From positions 26,773,051 through 26,837,050 of the forward strand of contig CM034391.1 in the NCBI GenBank assembly GCA_019925095.2: 64,000 bases of DNA, read 5' to 3'. Position numbers and translations under genes: made by a program. Under the pieces are notes generated by a model that saw only the letters and a list, made by a program, of their open reading frames with translations, did not search any database and had not been told where the DNA came from. Origin of the DNA: Dendrolimus kikuchii (Eukaryota > Arthropoda > Insecta > Lepidoptera > Lasiocampidae). The number at the start of each line of letters is the position of its first letter. Position 1 is the stretch's first letter. Below are positions 43,604 to 54,845 of this stretch, piece after piece.

Positions 43604-44012
43604 CATGCCAGCCTCCACGGCATCATTCGCCGAGCTCTTGTCAGCGTCGGCGTCCCGGCCATTCTGGCACCGAATGGCCTGGTGCGTGGCGCTGGCAAGA
43701 GACCGGACGGAATGTCACTCGTCCCTTGGAAGATGGAGCGGCCACTAGTGTGGGATGCGACCGGTGTTGACACACTGGCCCCGTCACATCTTGCAATGAT
43801 CGGGGCTGGCAACGCTGCCGCTTCAGCTGAGGACGTCAAACGGCGCAAATATGGAGCCTTAGGACGAGGTTACATATTTGTGCCGTTTGGGGTTGAAACA
43901 TCAGGCCCGTGGGGTCCGTCGGCAAAGAGTTTCTTCAAAGACATATGTCAGAAACTCTTTGACACTACCCGTGATCAGAAGGCTGGCTCATATTTTGCAA
44001 TACACAATTGGC
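43604..44012 (+). pseudogene. Largest fragment of unclassified PD...D coding family
   Basis: About 136 codons are open from HASLHGIIRRALVSVGVP through KRPDGMSLVPWK, LVWDATGVDTLAPSHL, AEDVKRRKYGALG, VPFGVETSGPWGPSA and DQKAGSYFA, then break down. The frame continues from upstream with no ATG at its beginning. R-P-D-G followed about 15-20 residues later by W-D-A-T resembles the PD...D part of a restriction-like nuclease fold, but that is inference. Related pieces lie at 6735, 11217 and 62761, so this is dispersed mobile-type coding sequence, not a host gene. I do not know its family. Confidence 0.6.
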
Positions 44013-44059
44013 AGAGTGATCTGCTACATAATTTATTTTAGTTTCAATGTCTTTGGTTT

Positions 44060-45076
44060 TTTTTTTTTACTAAATCAACGTAAGAATCCATATAAAGATG
44101 ACTTCAATATCGCACGCTTAATCCAACTGAGAATGTGTCCAATAACACGTTTCCTATTATCTTTATTAAGGCGAAGACACTTTGTTCATGTGTTCTTTCT
44201 TAATGCTCAGCATATACCACACTTCTTCCTTTGTTGATAACTCTTTCACGGTACAGGCTGCCCGTTTATGGAACTCACTGCCACTCAACATCAGACAAGC
44301 TAAATTCATATTGTCTTATAAATTGATGGTTACTAAATACCTATGGTCCTCGCAAGTCTAAAACATGTTGCCGATTTTAGAATGTAGTATGATATATCTT
44401 ATTTTTGTATAGTATATAAAGTATATTATTATTTATTTATTTACTTTTTACGTATTCTTGGAATGTTTCTTATTATTTATTGTCTTCACCGTCACTGTTG
44501 TTTTAATAATTTCCTTAGTTTGGGGGGTTGCCTGGAAGAGATCGCTTTAAGCGATAAGGCCGCCCGTTTGTTCAACATTTAGGGAAGATTTATATTAGAC
44601 CGGTCCGTGTCCGGGGCGGGGCGGGGCCGGAGCGGAGCCACTCCGTGCTGCACGTTTATATTACACCGGGTGCTAATCGGGCGATGTCGCCACGGCCGCT
44701 TTTTAAAAAATTTCATCTAATGATAATGAATTAAAAGTAGCAAAAATTTCCATGCTTGGCCCGTACGCAGCACGGAAGAGTATTCGTATTACGACGGGGC
44801 GTGGAGGGGCCGGGGCGGGGCCGTGCAGCAACAGTGGTGTAGACGAGCGTTGTCCGGGCCCGGACGGGACACGTATCCTGCACTGTGTAATATAAACAGC
44901 TTCATACAAAATGTATGTAACGTTTCAAATTCGTGCCCCGTCCGGGCCACGTACACGGCACGCCCCGGACACGGCCCGGTCTAATATAATTCTTCCCTTA
45001 CTGTACTTAGTTTTAAGAACGTAGTTTTAATTTTTGGTGAACAATAAAGTGTTTTAATTCATTCATTCATTCATAG
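44060..45076 (+). mobile_element. Jockey/CR1-like LINE 3' end, split by a MITE
   Basis: The degraded C-terminus encodes FTVQAARLWNSLPLNIRQAK, a reverse-transcriptase tail motif. Then comes a 3' UTR with TTGCCTGGAAGAGATCGCTT and GCGATAAGGCCGCC, interrupted at 44582-44997. It resumes to AATAAAGTG and an ATTC-repeat tail (45055-45076). Confidence 0.75.
44582..44997. mobile_element. PIF/Harbinger-like MITE
   Basis: 416 bp with inverted termini of 37 bp (44582-44618 against 44961-44997, two mismatches) starting GGGAAG, flanked by TTA on both sides. A 3 bp TTA duplication fits PIF/Harbinger. There is no coding capacity. The interior is very GC-rich, with GGGGCGGGGC-type runs. It interrupts a LINE 3' end. 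Confidence 0.75.
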
Positions 45077-45284
45077 CACTACACTTTATTACTATGAGAG
45101 TATGATAACACTAACTCAAATGGTTTTGTCCTTTTGAGTCTTCTTAATAAATCTGTATTATCGGGGAGCTGGATGGCCTCGACATTTACATGGTGATGAA
45201 GCCGTTATGTGTATTAATTACTGTAGAACATATTTCTGGCTGTTTAATGTTTTTGTGTTTAAATACAATCTATATTAATATAGT

Positions 45285-45362
45285 AGCACAATGGCTAGTG
45301 CACGCGTCCCGGACCCAAAGGGCGCGGGTTCGATCCTGGCCGGAACGCATGCACCATTGAGG
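45285..45362 (+). repeat. tRNA-derived SINE head
   Basis: A box-like TGGCTAGTGCACG and B box GGGTTCGATCC, spaced as in tRNA genes, but no acceptor-stem pairing. Same head as the SINE at 63470. Confidence 0.55.
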
Positions 45363-45839
45363 CAGTTTTTCTGGCCTAATGTGCATATTGTTACAATTAC
45401 CACGTGCTAATGATAAATTTTCTTAATAATTAATAGGAGAATGAGTTACAGCAGCAATGCATGGCCTGGTTTACCTAGTAAAAATATAAAACATCTTATG
45501 AAAAAAAAAATTGAATTATAGTACAAGTTTCTCTTTAATCTACTGATTCTAATTTGACTATATCAAGAGCTTTAAATAAACCAATTGCTACGTATTGTGC
45601 TGATTGGATGCTAGCCACTGCATACGTTGCCAACGCCGGCTGGATATTAACTTGATCTCTTATTAGGTCAGCACAGATTGCCAAGTTTAACTGTAAATTT
45701 TTAGAATAATTTGCAACCATACTGTTCCAAAATTTGTGACTTTAAAAATAAAATCGGCAGACAGACACATATTTTATATATCCAAATTTAGCAAGTTAGG
45801 CTTGTGTTATTGGTAATATACAACGGACTACTCTGGGGC

Positions 45840-45975
45840 TAATCCCAGACACCCAGACCATAGTAAATAAAGGAGAAAATTCGTTTCCAAAATTTACCAT
45901 GCCAGAAATCGAACCGGGAACCTCTACGTTGCAACTAGGCTATTAAAGGCTTAGCCCACTCAACCATAAGCCGTC
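45840..45975 (-). repeat. tRNA-like SINE remnant
   Basis: The - strand reads TGGTTGAGTGGGCTAAGCC then CCCGGTTCGATTTCTGG, A- and B-box-like. Diverged. Confidence 0.4.
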
Positions 45976-46107
45976 GAAATGTTTGTAAATTAAAGTCACA
46001 GAAAAAAGTAATAACATTGACAATAAGGAAATTAGATATTTTCTTCGCCGTTAGCACGTGGAAATTGTAAAGACAAGCACATCAAGTTACAAAAGCTGCC
46101 AAAGCAA

Positions 46108-46182
46108 TACAAGCTTCTCGACCTGGACTCAAACCCACATTATCGAATGGCGACCCAGGTGCATTAGCCACTAATCTGCCAC
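46108..46182 (-). repeat. tRNA-like SINE remnant
   Basis: The - strand has TGGCTAATGCACCTGGG and GGGTTTGAGTCCAGG. Weak. Confidence 0.35.
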
Positions 46183-46381
46183 TTCTTCTTTCTAAGCCAA
46201 TTAGTATCCACTGCTGCACGTAGATCTCCCCAAGTCTGCGCCATATCGTTCTCCCGCCTTCCTCATCCAGCCCCAGTCGGCAATCTTAGGCAGGTAGTCG
46301 GTCCACTAGGCTGGAGTGCATCTTACTCTACGTTTACCGAAAGTCTTCACTCTTATATAATGTTTTGTTTATATTTCTTAG

Positions 46382-46540
46382 GAACCCAAATGAAGCTCAG
46401 GAAAGCGATCCAATAAGAGCTGGAAGACAGGAGAGAGTAAGAATGAAGAACATCGAATGGACTGCTTATGAAGCTGTTCATAAGAAGTACTTGAATATTG
46501 ACACTAAATCAAAATTAAAGAATCACTACAGAGCGCATAG
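46382..46540 (+). CDS. Nlg: Neuroligin exon (end of cholinesterase-like domain)
   Basis: Acceptor atatttcttag, donor gtaaga. The split codon restores Gly, then NPNEAQESDPIRAGRQER, NIEWTAYEAVHKKYLNI and a basic segment ending HYRAH. The W-x-x-Y-x-x-x-x-K-K-Y-L-x-I pattern is the neuroligin C-terminal domain edge. It ends two bases into an Arg codon. Confidence 0.94.
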
Positions 46541-46858
46541 GTAAGAGGAGTTTGATAATAAACTTATAACTAAAATAGAAATATGTTAGTTAGTTGTCAG
46601 GTCTATTTATTCCTAAATAAGAAAACTCTTGATTTCGGTTGGTCTTGGTGCATCACATGAAAGTGTTGGAAGAGTTGTTGTTATGTTTGTTATAGCTTAT
46701 ATCCCAATATAAAATGATATCTACGAGCTGGTTCACCCAAAAGAAGTTCTTGGTAATAAAAAGTTAAAACTAAAATATATTGCATTTAGTATCCAACTCA
46801 TCAGTTAATATAAACAAACTTTGTAAATATGATACAAAAATAAGCTGTTTGTCCACAG

Positions 46859-47714
46859 GCTATCATTTTGGCTGAACCTAGTACCAGATCTTCATCGACC
46901 GGGTGGTGAAGACGTACCGCCATCACATCATCAGCTAGATCACGAAGAATCAGCCCTTCAACCAACAATTAAAACTTATAGTCCACCATTCAAAAAGACT
47001 ACAGATTTAATCATCACTGATACAGGCTTAGCTACAAAAGTACCAGTTTTAGCTGTTTTGAATATTACTCCACCATTGAATTTTAACATAATCGGTATCA
47101 ATACTGACACTCAAACTACAGTAACAACTACTGAAAGCCACAAGACTGATGTCACAACTTCCAGTCCTCCTGAAGATGGATTTGCGGCCTACTCTACAGC
47201 TTTGAGTGTTACTATTGCTATTGGATGCTCATTGCTTATATTAAATGTTCTAATATTTGCTGGAGTATATTATCAAAGAGATAAAACTAGGATGAATGGA
47301 CAAGATGGCCATAATAATGGCAGTCATTTAAAGAAACGAGTTGAAAATGGTCAAATGCCGAATAATATTTGTGGAGATTTAGAAGGAGCTCTAACATACC
47401 AGACTAGTATGAAAAATGATCCAGCAACTATATTAGCTCATCATCATACGCATTCACATCATCAGCTTCCACCTCCAGAGTTTGCTGATCTTCCTAGTAA
47501 TAACGTAGCCGGTATGGCGACTTTACCCAGAGCTCCTCCACCACCAAAAATTGGGAAGAGCAATATAAATACATTAGCGAGTGGGCAGTTGCAAGAAAAC
47601 CAGCCATTGCTCTCAGCGCATCAGATGCAAATGATAAACACGAATACTCTGACGAAGAAGAACACGCAGTTGAACGCGAAGTCGAACGTGACGATGGAGG
47701 AGTTGCGCGTGTGA
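46859..47714 (+). CDS. Nlg: Neuroligin last coding exon: stalk, membrane segment, cytoplasmic tail
   Basis: Acceptor tgtccacag; 285 codons including TGA. It opens LSFWLNLVPDLHRPGG (the conserved domain end), then a Thr/Ser/Pro-rich stalk. A hydrophobic segment (about 47199-47270) is followed by YYQRDK, a basic stop-transfer. The cytoplasmic tail has a His-rich patch (47432-47462), a proline run (LPRAPPPPK) and the C-terminus TMEELRV. The last four residues ELRV resemble the vertebrate PDZ ligand TTRV but lack Ser/Thr at position -2. No in-frame ATG marks a separate start; this exon is read through from upstream. Confidence 0.95.
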
Positions 47715-48025
47715 CGTCAGAGGGCGTGACTGCAGCGCGCCGGTAGCTGCAGCGACGTGGTCCACCACGACGAGATCGTGTGACTCGAACCGGACCTTCT
47801 CAAGTGCGTCACAGACTACATATAAGTCGTGTGTTAACATGGAACTTCTCTGTGCCCCACTTGTATTTGGAAGGTTCTTTTGATGTACTGACATTAACTG
47901 TGACTTAGTTGAGTGATTCGATGTTAAGACAGTAAAGACTTCATATCGGTATAAAGACGTTGAACACGAATTACGAGGTGTATTAAATGTGTAAATGTTT
48001 GTAAATATAGTATATTGTAAATAAA
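47715..48025 (+). other. Neuroligin 3' UTR
   Basis: Follows the TGA stop. No open frame or recognised repeat. It ends at the first strong polyadenylation signal. The transcript may use later sites that I cannot see. Confidence 0.65.
48020..48025 (+). promoter_or_regulatory. Polyadenylation signal AATAAA of neuroligin
   Basis: A canonical hexamer about 305 bp after the stop, in an AT-rich stretch. It is the first canonical one after the stop. Confidence 0.6.
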
Positions 48026-49754
48026 GCAGCTAAGCCGCATATCCATCCTAATTATATTTTAAATTTTGAAATAGATGTAATGATAAAATATTTGTTTGAT
48101 TGGTCAACTGTTTCAGTTTTTAGATAGGATCTAGTTCAATGATTTCTATTTTAAGCAGTCTTCCCATTACATCTACCTCTATTTTTATTATTATTGTCCT
48201 TAAATTTAGGTCTTACTTAGCCTACGAAATAGTAAAAAATACAATTTTCAAAATTAATCACATGCAATTCTTACAAGTTACAGAAGCAATGAGATTGTTT
48301 CTTCTTTCCTCCTTGCTTCCTCGCTATCTGCACGTTTAGTTACCTTTCTAATAAATACAATCTATTCCATTTCATAATCAGAAATTTGTAATAAAAATAT
48401 TTTAATCTCCTTCGAACTTCAAATGTTTATTTACGCCTTTTTTGAATAACCATTTATTGTAGGGATCTGAGAAAAAAAAACAACAACTTAATCTACGTAT
48501 ATAGTATTAAACCACCAATGACTGTTGAAGCTGTAATATACATGCCAGAATTTGAAACCATATGATTGGAATGAAATGCGATTGCGTTAGCTACTACAGC
48601 TACCATGATTTCTGACGATGAAAGAAAACATCTTCACAAAACTTCTAAAATCCAGAATTATATACCCGCAAATGTGCCTTAGACAACTGTGGCTGGTATT
48701 TAATGTGTGACTGCATTCCCTAATAATAAGGAAGGACTGAACAACTAAACAATAGATATAAATCAAATTTTTGTAGTGAGAATATAAACAGCAGGTTAGC
48801 AAATCTTGAGCAACACATAATTAGGTAATCCATTGTTACAGAATTTCTATACTTTAACAGTGACCAAATCAAGAAAATAATTATGAAATAACATGTAAGT
48901 ATTTGTTACCGTAACACCAAATGTACCTTCTCCCAATTTTGTATCGAATTAGAAGTAATAATATTTTCTTCCTCAAACACTACAGTCGATAGAATATTTA
49001 GACCTCTTTTGTACCATATACTTAGCAAATAAAGTTTAGTTAATTGTGAAAAATTTTACGTTACAAAGGCATCGGGAGACAGAAAACCATTAAAAAAACC
49101 ACACTTAGAATTGGCTGCATTTTTAAAATTACATGATTCTAATGATTTCCATTATCAAGATGCTGTTCTAATACAAATTAAGATACCAATTGATGCAGAT
49201 ATCTAAAGTCTCGAAGTGTTAAGCAAAGCAACGAGTCCCTTAATGTTGCAGATGCTGATTGTTTACCAGCTTATACAAGCAAATATAACAAATCTCAATA
49301 ATCTTTTCAAAATTGTAACCCTTTTGTAAAACTCCGAAACGGACGAATAATTCAGTCTCCACAGTCCCGAAAATGATTTTTATGATTTACAAATAGATGG
49401 ACCAAAGTTTGTAAATAATGTAAATAAATTAATAAACGGTATAACAGGTTATAAACGATTACTGTCCCATACGATACCATTGATGCGATGATATACGAGT
49501 GTTATTATATTTTTATTTAAAATATTTTCCGTTTATGGTGGTGAAACTCTTATGCCTCAATTACTGATGGCAAAGGAAATGGGCGACTATGTAAACGCAA
49601 CTTAGAGAACGTGGTACTTGCGCTGCCAACTTTCCTGGTCACTTTGCTGCTCGCTGCCGTGGAAGTGGAATATAAAGGAAGGGTTAAAGCAATTAATTTT
49701 AATGCTGGTGCGCATAGATATTTATTCATTTTAATCATCTGTTAAATGTCTAAG
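48026..49754. other. Intergenic region downstream of neuroligin
   Basis: AT-rich and mostly free of the repeats seen elsewhere. No coding region I can support. Confidence 0.5.
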
Positions 49755-49860
49755 CCAGGGATGGAGAACCAATGGCACACGTGCCATTAAGGGCACGCGA
49801 CGCAATATTGTGGCACGCCACCGATCACGAGGTTCATTATGAAATATTTTTGTTAGGAAC
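49755..49860. mobile_element. Possible hAT-type terminus
   Basis: CAGGGATGGAGAACCAATGG resembles hAT inverted ends, followed by GGCACACGTGCCATTAAGGG. No matching opposite end found. Confidence 0.3.
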
Positions 49861-50051
49861 GAAGGCTGAAGATACCGATTTACAGATGACTTCAGTACAG
49901 TATGCATTCTGCTGAAAGTAGCATTTTACAACAAGTTATTTATTGTTTAATCTGCAACGTATAACTGAAACGTTAATTATGATACATTGAAAAATATTTG
50001 TTTTGTAGTAAATAAACAGTGTTGAGTTGATAGTATATTATTATTACGTTC

Positions 50052-50365
50052 CTTTTTTTTTATTGCAGTAGTTCAGCAGACAGGCAGACTGCCCACTGGA
50101 TGGAAAGCGGTTACCATCGCCTATGGACATTTGCAACACCAAAGGTGCTACTAATGCACTGCTGCTCTCTGAAAGGAGACTGGAACCTGGTCACTAATGC
50201 CGGAACACAACTCAAGGTTGTTATGGCGGCATACTCTAGACCAGGGGTGGCAGCCATCCAGTCGGGCAAATGCCCTACCACCTGGCTGTGGGTTGTTTGG
50301 TCGCCTCTTACGACAAGCTGCCCGGCCGCAGGAAATTGTATTCTTTCTCCGTTCCTCCGTTCCTA
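50052..50365 (-). repeat. Repeat A, full-length
   Basis: Complete to CCGTTCCTCCGTTCCT, where the last 8 bases are duplicated in place of GCACGGATA. Confidence 0.88.
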
Positions 50366-51569
50366 ATAACCAAGAAGTCAAAATTATTTGACGGGATGTC
50401 TACGGCTTCGATAAATATTTCTTTAGTAATAATGGCACGTTGATACATAAAAGTTCACCACCCCTGGTCTATGCACACTGGCCTTAGTTCTACACCAATT
50501 AAGAAAAACAGACTTATACAGTCGTCATATCCGTCTGTCTTTGTATGCCAGTCATTCTTCTCAGGAACTACTGAGTCTGTGGACTTGGGGACGGTCGTTA
50601 TATTGGGAATCAAATAGAAGTTCTAGCATTCTAACCTAAAATTTCAGCGACACAACTGTTTGAAACTGCAACTCGCGAGACTGCAAAGGCTTCAAGTATA
50701 TATACAATTTTTCATAATGCAAATAGCACTTTAAACTAGCTTACCTGGATCGCAGCTAGCTTCCCACAGAAGTTCACTTTATAATGAATGCTTCTTAGAT
50801 AATTTGTGTGTTATATGTAGATAAATCGAGAGCTCGAGTGTATTTTTCATTATTTTAAATTCTACCTTCAATTTATGCATGTCCACTTTTGGGCATTAGT
50901 AAAACTCCGAAGTCTTTTTCTATTTTTTTATTAAAAAATATTTTTTTTGCCTACTTCATTTTACGAAAAAATTACCAGTATTCCTGGGGTTGGAGGGTTT
51001 TTAACGTAGCGAATTTAATAATTCGTGCAATAAGTTTAATTCTGTAAAGTGATAATTATAATAGCTACATTTTGTAAACAATTGTTTGGGAGTTTTTTAT
51101 ATGTATGGTTTTTTAATTGCCGATTTGTTATTGACTGGGGGTATAATGGATACACTTAACACGTTCAGTGTTGTCGATTTTTTGTATTTTTTACTTTGCT
51201 TAATAAACCACGATTGTCGTTACCATGTGTTCGGGTTTCCAACTCAATTATTCTCTCATAAACAAAGGCAGACCAAGTTCAAGGTCAATATTTTGACATT
51301 TGAATTTTGACGTTTGACGTTTGACAAGTGCTTCTTTAAGAAATATATAAAAACAAGATCTTTCGATCTATGCTATGTTTAATATTCATATATAATCACA
51401 ATTTCTAATCATAAAATAAATTACATATATAACTATCCACTTTAAATTCCTTATTTATTTATTTAAATATAGCACTCTCTTCAGGGGAGTATGTGCGATC
51501 TCTTTGTACGTTTATAGTTTTTCGACAATATAGAAAAATATTCTGTGGTAATGTCAATTAAAGAAAAAT
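50366..51569. other. Intergenic region
   Basis: No gene or recognised repeat. A short GACGTTTGACGTTTGAC tandem lies near 51307. Confidence 0.45.
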
Positions 51570-52115
51570 ATATCTGTCTTTTCTTTCACCATATCCCAAT
51601 TAATTGGGGTCGGCACAATGTGTCTTTTCCTTCCACACTCCTGTATTCTGACATACATCTTCTGTCACACCACAAATCATCATATCATCCTTCACACAAT
51701 CCATCCATATTTTATTGGTCTACCTTTACATCTGTACCCATCCATCTTGTAGTTTAAAATTCTTTTTGTCACGCGACTTTCAGCCCTCCTCATTATATGC
51801 CCATACCAACTTAGTCTTCTTCCTCTCAATTTTTCAGTCACGGGTGCAACTTTCAAAGATCCCCTTATGTACTCATTTCTCACCTTATCCATTCTTGTAA
51901 CACCATACATCCATCTCAACATTCTCATCTCAGCTGAGTCGAGACGTTTGTGGTTTATCACTTCAGTGGCCCAACATTCGGACCCGTATAGCATGACTGG
52001 TCGTATGACAGACTTATATATTAGACCTTTTAGTTTCAGTGGCATTAGTTTGTCGCACGTCACACCGGTTACCTGTCTTCACTTCAGCCATGCTACATTT
52101 ATTCTTCTCATTACA
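51570..52115 (-). pseudogene. Non-LTR reverse transcriptase C-terminus, second family
   Basis: A 123-codon frame encodes LIYKSVIRPVMLYGSECWA, SAEMRMLRWMYGVTRMDKVR and LSWYGHIMRRAESRVTKRIL, ending KGRP. This is a typical LINE C-terminus. Sequence past the frame (WMDCVKDDMM-like) continues to about 51590. A related + strand piece is at 61014. Confidence 0.75.
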
Positions 52116-52337
52116 TCCCTCTCTATATCACAATTACTCTGCAGTATTGAACCAAGGTATCTTAAAGAAAATTATATATGGGTTATTTTAGTAATTTAAT
52201 TTTGGAGTTTTGTTAATAATAATATAGGAATAGCGATATAACTACCGTCCCGTAATCCACATTTCAGCTGGTCTATATCTACCACATTAACCTGTGATCC
52301 ACCGAGGCACGCCTAGCATGTGTCTACACCTTAGCCG

Positions 52338-52660
52338 TTTTTTTTTTTTATTTTTATTGCAGGAGATCAGCAGACAGGCAGACGGCCCACTTGATGGAAA
52401 AGGGTTACCATCGCCTATGGACATTTGCAACACCAAAGTTGCTACAAATGCGCTGCTGCTCTCTTAAGGGAGACTGGAACCTGGTTACTAATACCGGAAC
52501 ACAACTCAAGGTTGTTATGGCGACATACTTTAGACCAGGGGTGGTAGCCATCCAGTCGGGCAAATGCCCTACCACCTGGCTGTGGGTTGTTTAGTCGCCT
52601 CTTACGACAGGCCGCCCGGCCGCAGGAAATTGTATTCTTTCTCCGTTCCTGCACGGATAA
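52338..52660 (-). repeat. Repeat A, full-length
   Basis: Long T-run then TTATTGCAGGAGATCAGC, ending CCTGCACGGATAA. Close to consensus throughout. Confidence 0.92.
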
Positions 52661-52699
52661 AAGTCTCGCTATGGACCTTAAGCGGTCACTTTGAAGAAT

Positions 52700-52860
52700 C
52701 ACTTAGGACGCCTTCCGTTAGTAGCTCACAACGCCCAAAATGTTCCGTCAACTGTTTCACATGGCGACCACGGTCGTTATGGTCGGGGCGAAAATGTCAC
52801 TAACGACGTCATCATTTTCGATCACACAGCGCTCACAACGAGCCATGTCAAGAAGTAGCT
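52700..52860. repeat. Dispersed repeat shared with 27355-27520
   Basis: TAGCTCACAACGCCCAAAAT, GACCACGGTCGTTATGGTC and GCGCTCACAACGAGCCATGT match the reverse of the copy near 27400. Confidence 0.55.
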
Positions 52861-53554
52861 CGAAGTGGGCGTTGACCATACAGCGTTAATTCTCTCTATT
52901 TCTTGACATTGAAAAAGGCGCGATTTTCAAATCAACCAATGACATTTGTGTATTTCGTCGTTTATGACATCAACGCCCCATAATCTGTTCCACTAGAGTT
53001 TATGATTGTAACGTCCGCAAGTAAATGGAACGGGAAAAATCGCGGTCGTGAACGTGGTCGTTGTGGGTCTCTTGTGGAACGTACCCTTAATGAAATTGAC
53101 ATGAGCCTAGATATCGTAGTAGGTGAAAGAACTAGCATAAAGTTTAATTTCATTTTAATACTTGTCATGTTTGCAATACGTAACTTCAAAAGCGGCCGCT
53201 TTAGGCCTTCTGTGCTCAAATAATTTGCCCAGTGTAATAATTTATCTTCTCCACTATTGTAAAAGATATTTGAAGAATACAAAATTTTTTGTCAAAAATA
53301 TTTTCTTTCTAGCGCAATATATAAATATAATATTTGTTATAATAATAATAATAATATTGTATTTAATATAGAAACAATATCGGTCTGTACAGACTCAATA
53401 AGTAATTAATAAACAGAATAAAATAAAACATTTTATTATAAAATAAAATTTGGAAAACTATTTGAATTGTTTCATTTAATAATCATTAGATTTTCTTATT
53501 TTGTTTAGACCACGCTCTTAAAGTATTTCAAAGTTTGACTTGAAATAGCCGCGG
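52861..53554. other. Intergenic region
   Basis: A 73-codon frame (53002-53223) has no recognisable domain. ATA/ATAATA runs near 53340. Nothing supported. Confidence 0.4.
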
Positions 53555-53789
53555 CTTTTTCTTTATTGCAGGAGTTCAGCAGACAGGCAGACGGCCCACT
53601 TGATGGAAAGCGGTTACCATCGCCTATGGACATTTGTAACACCAAAGGTGCTACAAATGCGCTGCTGCTCGCTTAAGGGAGACTGGAACCTGGTCACTAA
53701 AGCCGGAACACAACACAAGGTTGTTAAGGCGACATGCTTTAGACCATGGGTGGTAGCTATCCAGTCGGGCAAATGCCCTACCACATGGT
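53555..53789 (-). repeat. Repeat A, short form
   Basis: Breaks off at CCCTACCACATGG. Confidence 0.87.
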
Positions 53790-53914
53790 ATTTGTTGGTC
53801 CTTTAATCTAATGTATAATTATTGTTGCTTTTATTAAAACTAGTTTTCGCCCAGCGGTCTAAATTCGACCATATTTAATTAATAATTTTGAACATTATTA
53901 AGGTGCTGTTGTCA

Positions 53915-54033
53915 AAGACTATACTTCTATAATCACAGATTTCGCCAAGGCTACACTGTTAGTTTGACTTTAACAATAAACAAAAAAGTGTGTATGCGTG
54001 TGTGTGTCAAATACATGGTAGTGTGTGTAATGT
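53915..54033 (-). repeat. Part of the repeat seen intact at 29630
   Basis: TATAATCACAGATTTCGCCA and TGTGTGTCAAATACATGG in reverse orientation. The rest of the element resumes near 54797. Confidence 0.5.
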
Positions 54034-54470
54034 TTTTGAAGTGAAACTTCTATACAGACGGGGGGGGGGGTCTTAGGATTTTTCTGTCACGAAAAAGCGT
54101 TACGGGCGCGTGGAGGACGGCATAAATTTAGACTACACCTGGTGAGCGGCGGCATAATTTTAGAGTAGACCATGGATGCGTTTTTTAGTTCCAGATCGAA
54201 TTCAATTTCTTTATTTGTTGAAATAAATATGCTTAAATAAAACATGCATTCATTAAAATGTACCTAACCTAACCAAATCATAATTTGCAGTAAACCTGCG
54301 AAAAATCCAAGCTTTTAACTTAAAGTTTTACGGGCAGGTTTTCAAATTGGACAAGTACATTAACAATCTGCCCGTAAAACTTCAAGTTAAAATTTTGGCG
54401 CGATTCGTTTTTCCACTTGTCCGTTGAAGTTTCACTTCTACTATGTGTCCCAGCACACATTTCGATTTTT
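54034..54470 (-). mobile_element. Foldback-family element
   Basis: Opens TTTTGAAGTGAAACTTCTAT (itself partly palindromic), has an 11-base G-run at 54061, and includes the inverted pair GTTTTACGGGCAG / CTGCCCGTAAAAC. Ends at CAGCACACATTTCGATTTTT. Same unit as 35527-36010, reversed. Confidence 0.7.
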
Positions 54471-54551
54471 TTTATTGATTTAACGTATTTTGTATGCATA
54501 ATTTTTAAGAAAATATTAGCATTCTGCACTCCTCTATATCTTATATCTTTA

Positions 54552-54796
54552 CTTTTACTAATATATAAAGCTGAAGAGTTTGTTTGTTTGAACGCGCTAA
54601 TCTCAGAAACTACCGGTCTGATTTGAAAAATTCTTTTAGTATTAGATAGCGCATTTATCGAGGAAGGCTATAGGCTACACACGCTAAGACCAATAGGAGC
54701 GGAGCACGAATGAAGAATGTTAAAAATTCAGGGGGTTTTCTTGACTTACTTTTCTTTACTATTCCATATGGACGAAGTCGTGGGCAGAAGCTAGTA
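54552..54796 (-). repeat. Short dispersed repeat (245 bp)
   Basis: From ACTAATATATAAAGCTGAAG to TCGTGGGCAGAAGCTAGT. The short form of the family at 17304. Confidence 0.65.
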
Positions 54797-54845
54797 AACT
54801 ATAAGTATGCGAAATTTCATACTCCTTCGTCCGCGCAATTTTCGT

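Larger units (their letters stand above)
9285..48025 (+). other. Nlg: Neuroligin gene, 3' half (eight coding exons plus 3' UTR)
   Basis: Neuroligins are single-pass postsynaptic adhesion proteins with an extracellular cholinesterase-like domain that binds neurexins. Eight exons with GT-AG borders join with consistent phases (1907 coding bases, 634 whole residues). The product runs from the strand after the nucleophile elbow (FHRAILMSGSGLSPW) through GPSVDGVV, YDLMLGV, GIEADRRSKILKSFVRNTY, HGEELPYIFGAPL and MLYWGNFAKTG, then a Thr/Ser-rich stalk, one membrane segment and a cytoplasmic tail. Glu (codon 36091) and His (42801) fall at the cholinesterase triad positions. The nucleophile position is encoded upstream of the window, so catalytic competence cannot be judged; family knowledge says neuroligins are inactive. 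Which insect neuroligin paralogue this is cannot be told. Confidence 0.95.

Noticed and set aside
45285..45362. Functional tRNA gene
   Set aside because: A and B boxes are present but the acceptor and anticodon stems do not pair. It matches a SINE head found elsewhere in the window.
47058..47058. Possible independent start of a 218-codon protein
   Set aside because: The codon is TTG and the frame is open upstream to the acceptor at 46858. It is the neuroligin last exon.
53002..53223. 73-codon + strand frame, basic N-terminal part
   Set aside because: No recognisable motif. An overlapping frame on the other strand is as long.
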